In this document: positions 62,119-64,000 of the stretch, piece by piece
Layout: the number at the start of each line of letters is the position of its first letter
How positions within the stretch are numbered: the stretch's first letter is position 1
Source: Acinetobacter proteolyticus
GTDB taxonomy: Bacteria; Pseudomonadota; Gammaproteobacteria; Pseudomonadales; Moraxellaceae
DNA length: 64,000 nt
NCBI RefSeq assembly: GCF_000367945.1
Contig: NZ_KB849179.1
Span: forward strand, 3,391,470 to 3,455,469
Reading direction: 5' to 3'
The notes under the pieces: model-generated
Seen by the model: only the letters and a program-made list of their open reading frames with translations
Databases searched by the model: none
Told to the model about the DNA's origin: nothing
Made by a program: the position numbers and the translations under genes

Positions 62119-64000
62119 ATGAAAAATAATAAGATGAAACAACAAAAACCAATCAATGTGACTATTAACAACACGAAATGGATTGTATTGATCAGCTCTG
62201 CATTGTCGTGTTTCTTTGTTGTTTCACCCACTGTTCATGCAAGTGATGTTGAGATCTACCGACAAGGGAGTAGTGGGGGAAATAGCACGATTATGTTAAT
62301 GGTAGATACCTCCCAAAGCATGGGATCTCCTGCATTGGACTTATTAAAAGACTATCCATTATGTATTAGCAGTAAAGTTTTTGCGGTTGTTGGGGCATTG
62401 CCAGTTGTGGATGTTAAGTTGACACCACCAGCTGGAACAGAGGTCTATTGTGATGTGGTGTTTCCAAAAGCAGTTTTAGACTTATTAGGTACGGTCGACA
62501 CCATCACAGGAACCCAAAAAAATAGTTTATTAGGTCTGCAAAGTTCATTAGATTATATGCGTGCCAGTTGTACGCCATTTTCTAAGCTTGAAGCAAGTGA
62601 GCCTGTCCGAAGTAATAAAATCCTTTCCGTGAATATTAACTTAGGTGAAGGTTATCGTTGTTATAGTCGTCTATCCCGAATCAAAATGGCTGTACGTGAT
62701 GTTTTAAATGGTAATGCAAAGAATGGGGTTACGGCATTATCTTCTAAAACAGCAATAGGTCTTTCGGTTGCTCCTGCTAAAAACGGTAGTGGTGTAAACC
62801 AAAAAGCAGGAATGATTGTCGTGCCTGCACTAGAGCTAGGTTATAAAAAGGGCGATAAAGATGAAAGTGGTACAGTTGTAGCCGATGATAGTAACCAACG
62901 AAAAGCACTTAAAGCCGCAATCGACGGTTTGGCACCAAGTTCTGATCCATTAGGAAATACGTTAGACAAAGTGGTGGGTATTCTTGGAAATGTACTTGAT
63001 GGACTTAATATTCTTGGTTTAGTGACAGATGTACTTGGGCTTATTGGTAGTCTTCCTGCAACACTTATTGCTTTATTAAATAATCCAGAATCACCGTTGG
63101 TCACAGCCTATGCCGAAACTGGAGCTTATTTACTTGGACATAATACCAGAGCAACAGGCGAGGTTCTGTCTGAGTTTGAAGTGCCTGTAGCTAAGCCAAG
63201 TGTTGCATATAAATGTTTAACTCGACAAGCAGATAATGATTGTACCTCATATGAAAAAAAGGGTGGTTGGTCACAAGATTTAAAAGAATATACCATTCCA
63301 ACGGGTTACATTCGTACGGAACAAGTAACACCAAGCAATGGGCTGCTAGGCGATTTGTTGGGAGCATTGCTTGGATGGTTGTCTGGCAATACCAATAAGA
63401 GCGTGGTTCGTTATTACTATGCTGCGGATGCGAGTTATTCAGGCTATAACTATCGTGTTACGACTATTCCAATGAAGGCAAATAGTGATGATTATGATAA
63501 TCCAGCTTCGATCAAACAAAAAATAAGTGGAGCGACAACGTCACAATGCCAAGCGCAAGGGATTTTCGTTTTAACAGGCAATGCACCAAAACTTGTGCCA
63601 GCTGATGCGTTGGGAGTACAGCGCATTATGCAAAAATCACTTGGAAAAACTGCAACAACCAATATCAATGATTTTTGTAAGGCAACTCCGCCAAGTGGTT
63701 GGGAGTTGGGTAGCTCTACAGCGACTTGGGCATGCTTAGCGAATTATTCCAAAGCATTATTGGATAGCAATGCTGCTTATCGAACGCAGGTTGAGATTAA
63801 AACAGGTGTAGCAGGTATTGGTAAGGAGTTTAATTATGTACGGCTTAATGGCGACACTGTCATTGGTGCAGGTACAGGTGGCAGTATTGTCAATACTTTG
63901 TTGAGCAGTGTAAAAAATTTATTAAATGCTGCATTGAGTCTCTTGAGTATTATTGCTGATCTAAGACCACTTTTAAATGTGGTTGATATCATTTTGCCGA
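62119..64000 (+). CDS. pilY1: Pilus tip adhesin PilY1, operon 2, cut by window end
   Basis: The frame is open from ATG 62119 (AGGGAG 8 bases upstream; an ATG at 62113 is too close to it) to the end of the window, so 627 residues are seen and the C-terminal propeller is missing. A signal peptide ends in VHA-SD at about residue 45, like the VQA-SD of the other copy. The VWA MIDAS motif is DTSQSMG with Asp63. A Gly/Leu-rich stretch (about residues 280-325, DKVVGILGNVLDGLN...) and a second near the end look hydrophobic and are unlike copy 1. Cysteines are spread through the region. Confidence 0.88.
   Translation, partial: MKNNKMKQQKPINVTINNTKWIVLISSALSCFFVVSPTVHASDVEIYRQGSSGGNSTIMLMVDTSQSMGSPALDLLKDYPLCISSKVFAVVGALPVVDVKLTPPAGTEVYCDVVFPKAVLDLLGTVDTITGTQKNSLLGLQSSLDYMRASCTPFSKLEASEPVRSNKILSVNINLGEGYRCYSRLSRIKMAVRDVLNGNAKNGVTALSSKTAIGLSVAPAKNGSGVNQKAGMIVVPALELGYKKGDKDESGTVVADDSNQRKALKAAIDGLAPSSDPLGNTLDKVVGILGNVLDGLNILGLVTDVLGLIGSLPATLIALLNNPESPLVTAYAETGAYLLGHNTRATGEVLSEFEVPVAKPSVAYKCLTRQADNDCTSYEKKGGWSQDLKEYTIPTGYIRTEQVTPSNGLLGDLLGALLGWLSGNTNKSVVRYYYAADASYSGYNYRVTTIPMKANSDDYDNPASIKQKISGATTSQCQAQGIFVLTGNAPKLVPADALGVQRIMQKSLGKTATTNINDFCKATPPSGWELGSSTATWACLANYSKALLDSNAAYRTQVEIKTGVAGIGKEFNYVRLNGDTVIGAGTGGSIVNTLLSSVKNLLNAALSLLSIIADLRPLLNVVDIILP

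Overview
The window reads as a chromosomal segment of an Acinetobacter-type gammaproteobacterium (Moraxellaceae). The base is protein similarity recognised by eye and gene order: ftsI-murE-murF-mraY without murD behind it, pilMNOPQ-aroK-aroB-SPOR protein-gltB-gltD, pglL next to bfr/bfd, and ispH followed by a minor-pilin operon. DNA is moderately AT-rich, and no rRNA, tRNA, IS element, prophage or CRISPR array was seen.

Layout. 1-4.4 kb: end of a division/cell-wall (dcw) operon (ftsI tail, murE, murF, mraY), then rlmA and the convergent ponA (PBP1a). 8.1-15.8 kb: pilMNOPQ (type IV pilus alignment complex and secretin) running into aroK, aroB and a DamX-like membrane protein. 16.3-22.3 kb: glutamate synthase gltBD. 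22.4-27.3 kb: an MFS exporter behind a Fur-box-like site, a diiron-type metal hydrolase, and a lemA/TPM/TPM trio. 27.7-44.2 kb: a pilin-glycan region. A major pilin gene with a sigma-54-like promoter is followed by a GT-C transferase with a TPR-like tail, a polyprenyl-phosphate-type GT2, a PglK-like ABC flippase, two related nucleotidyltransferases (one apparently dead), a GDPD-like phosphodiesterase, a HAD phosphatase, a cupin, a WavE-type protein, UDP-galactopyranose mutase, a GT4 and a divergent UDP-GlcNAc 2-epimerase. A second pilin with its own near-consensus sigma-54 promoter follows, then a UDP-GlcNAc 6-dehydrogenase and the oligosaccharyltransferase pglL. The inner part (about 28.2-41 kb) is clearly more AT-rich than its flanks and looks like an exchangeable cassette between conserved pilA and pglL.

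44.3-50.4 kb: bfr, bfd, ridA, spoT, rpoZ and gmk on the minus strand and ispH on the plus strand. Bfr keeps its haem ligand but lacks most ferroxidase ligands, and SpoT keeps the hydrolase motif but has a degraded synthetase region. 50.5-64 kb: two consecutive minor-pilin/PilY1 operons (FimT-PilV-PilW-PilX-PilY1-PilE-PilE, then FimU-PilV-PilW-PilX-PilY1, the last cut by the window end). They look like a diverged tandem duplication. The second FimU has a leader of about 70 residues that contains a 27-bp direct repeat.

Together the window encodes 12 prepilins, two PilY1 tip adhesins, the pilus alignment complex and secretin, and a candidate pilin/exopolysaccharide glycan pathway. The dominant theme is type IV pilus assembly, tip composition and surface glycosylation set among housekeeping genes.
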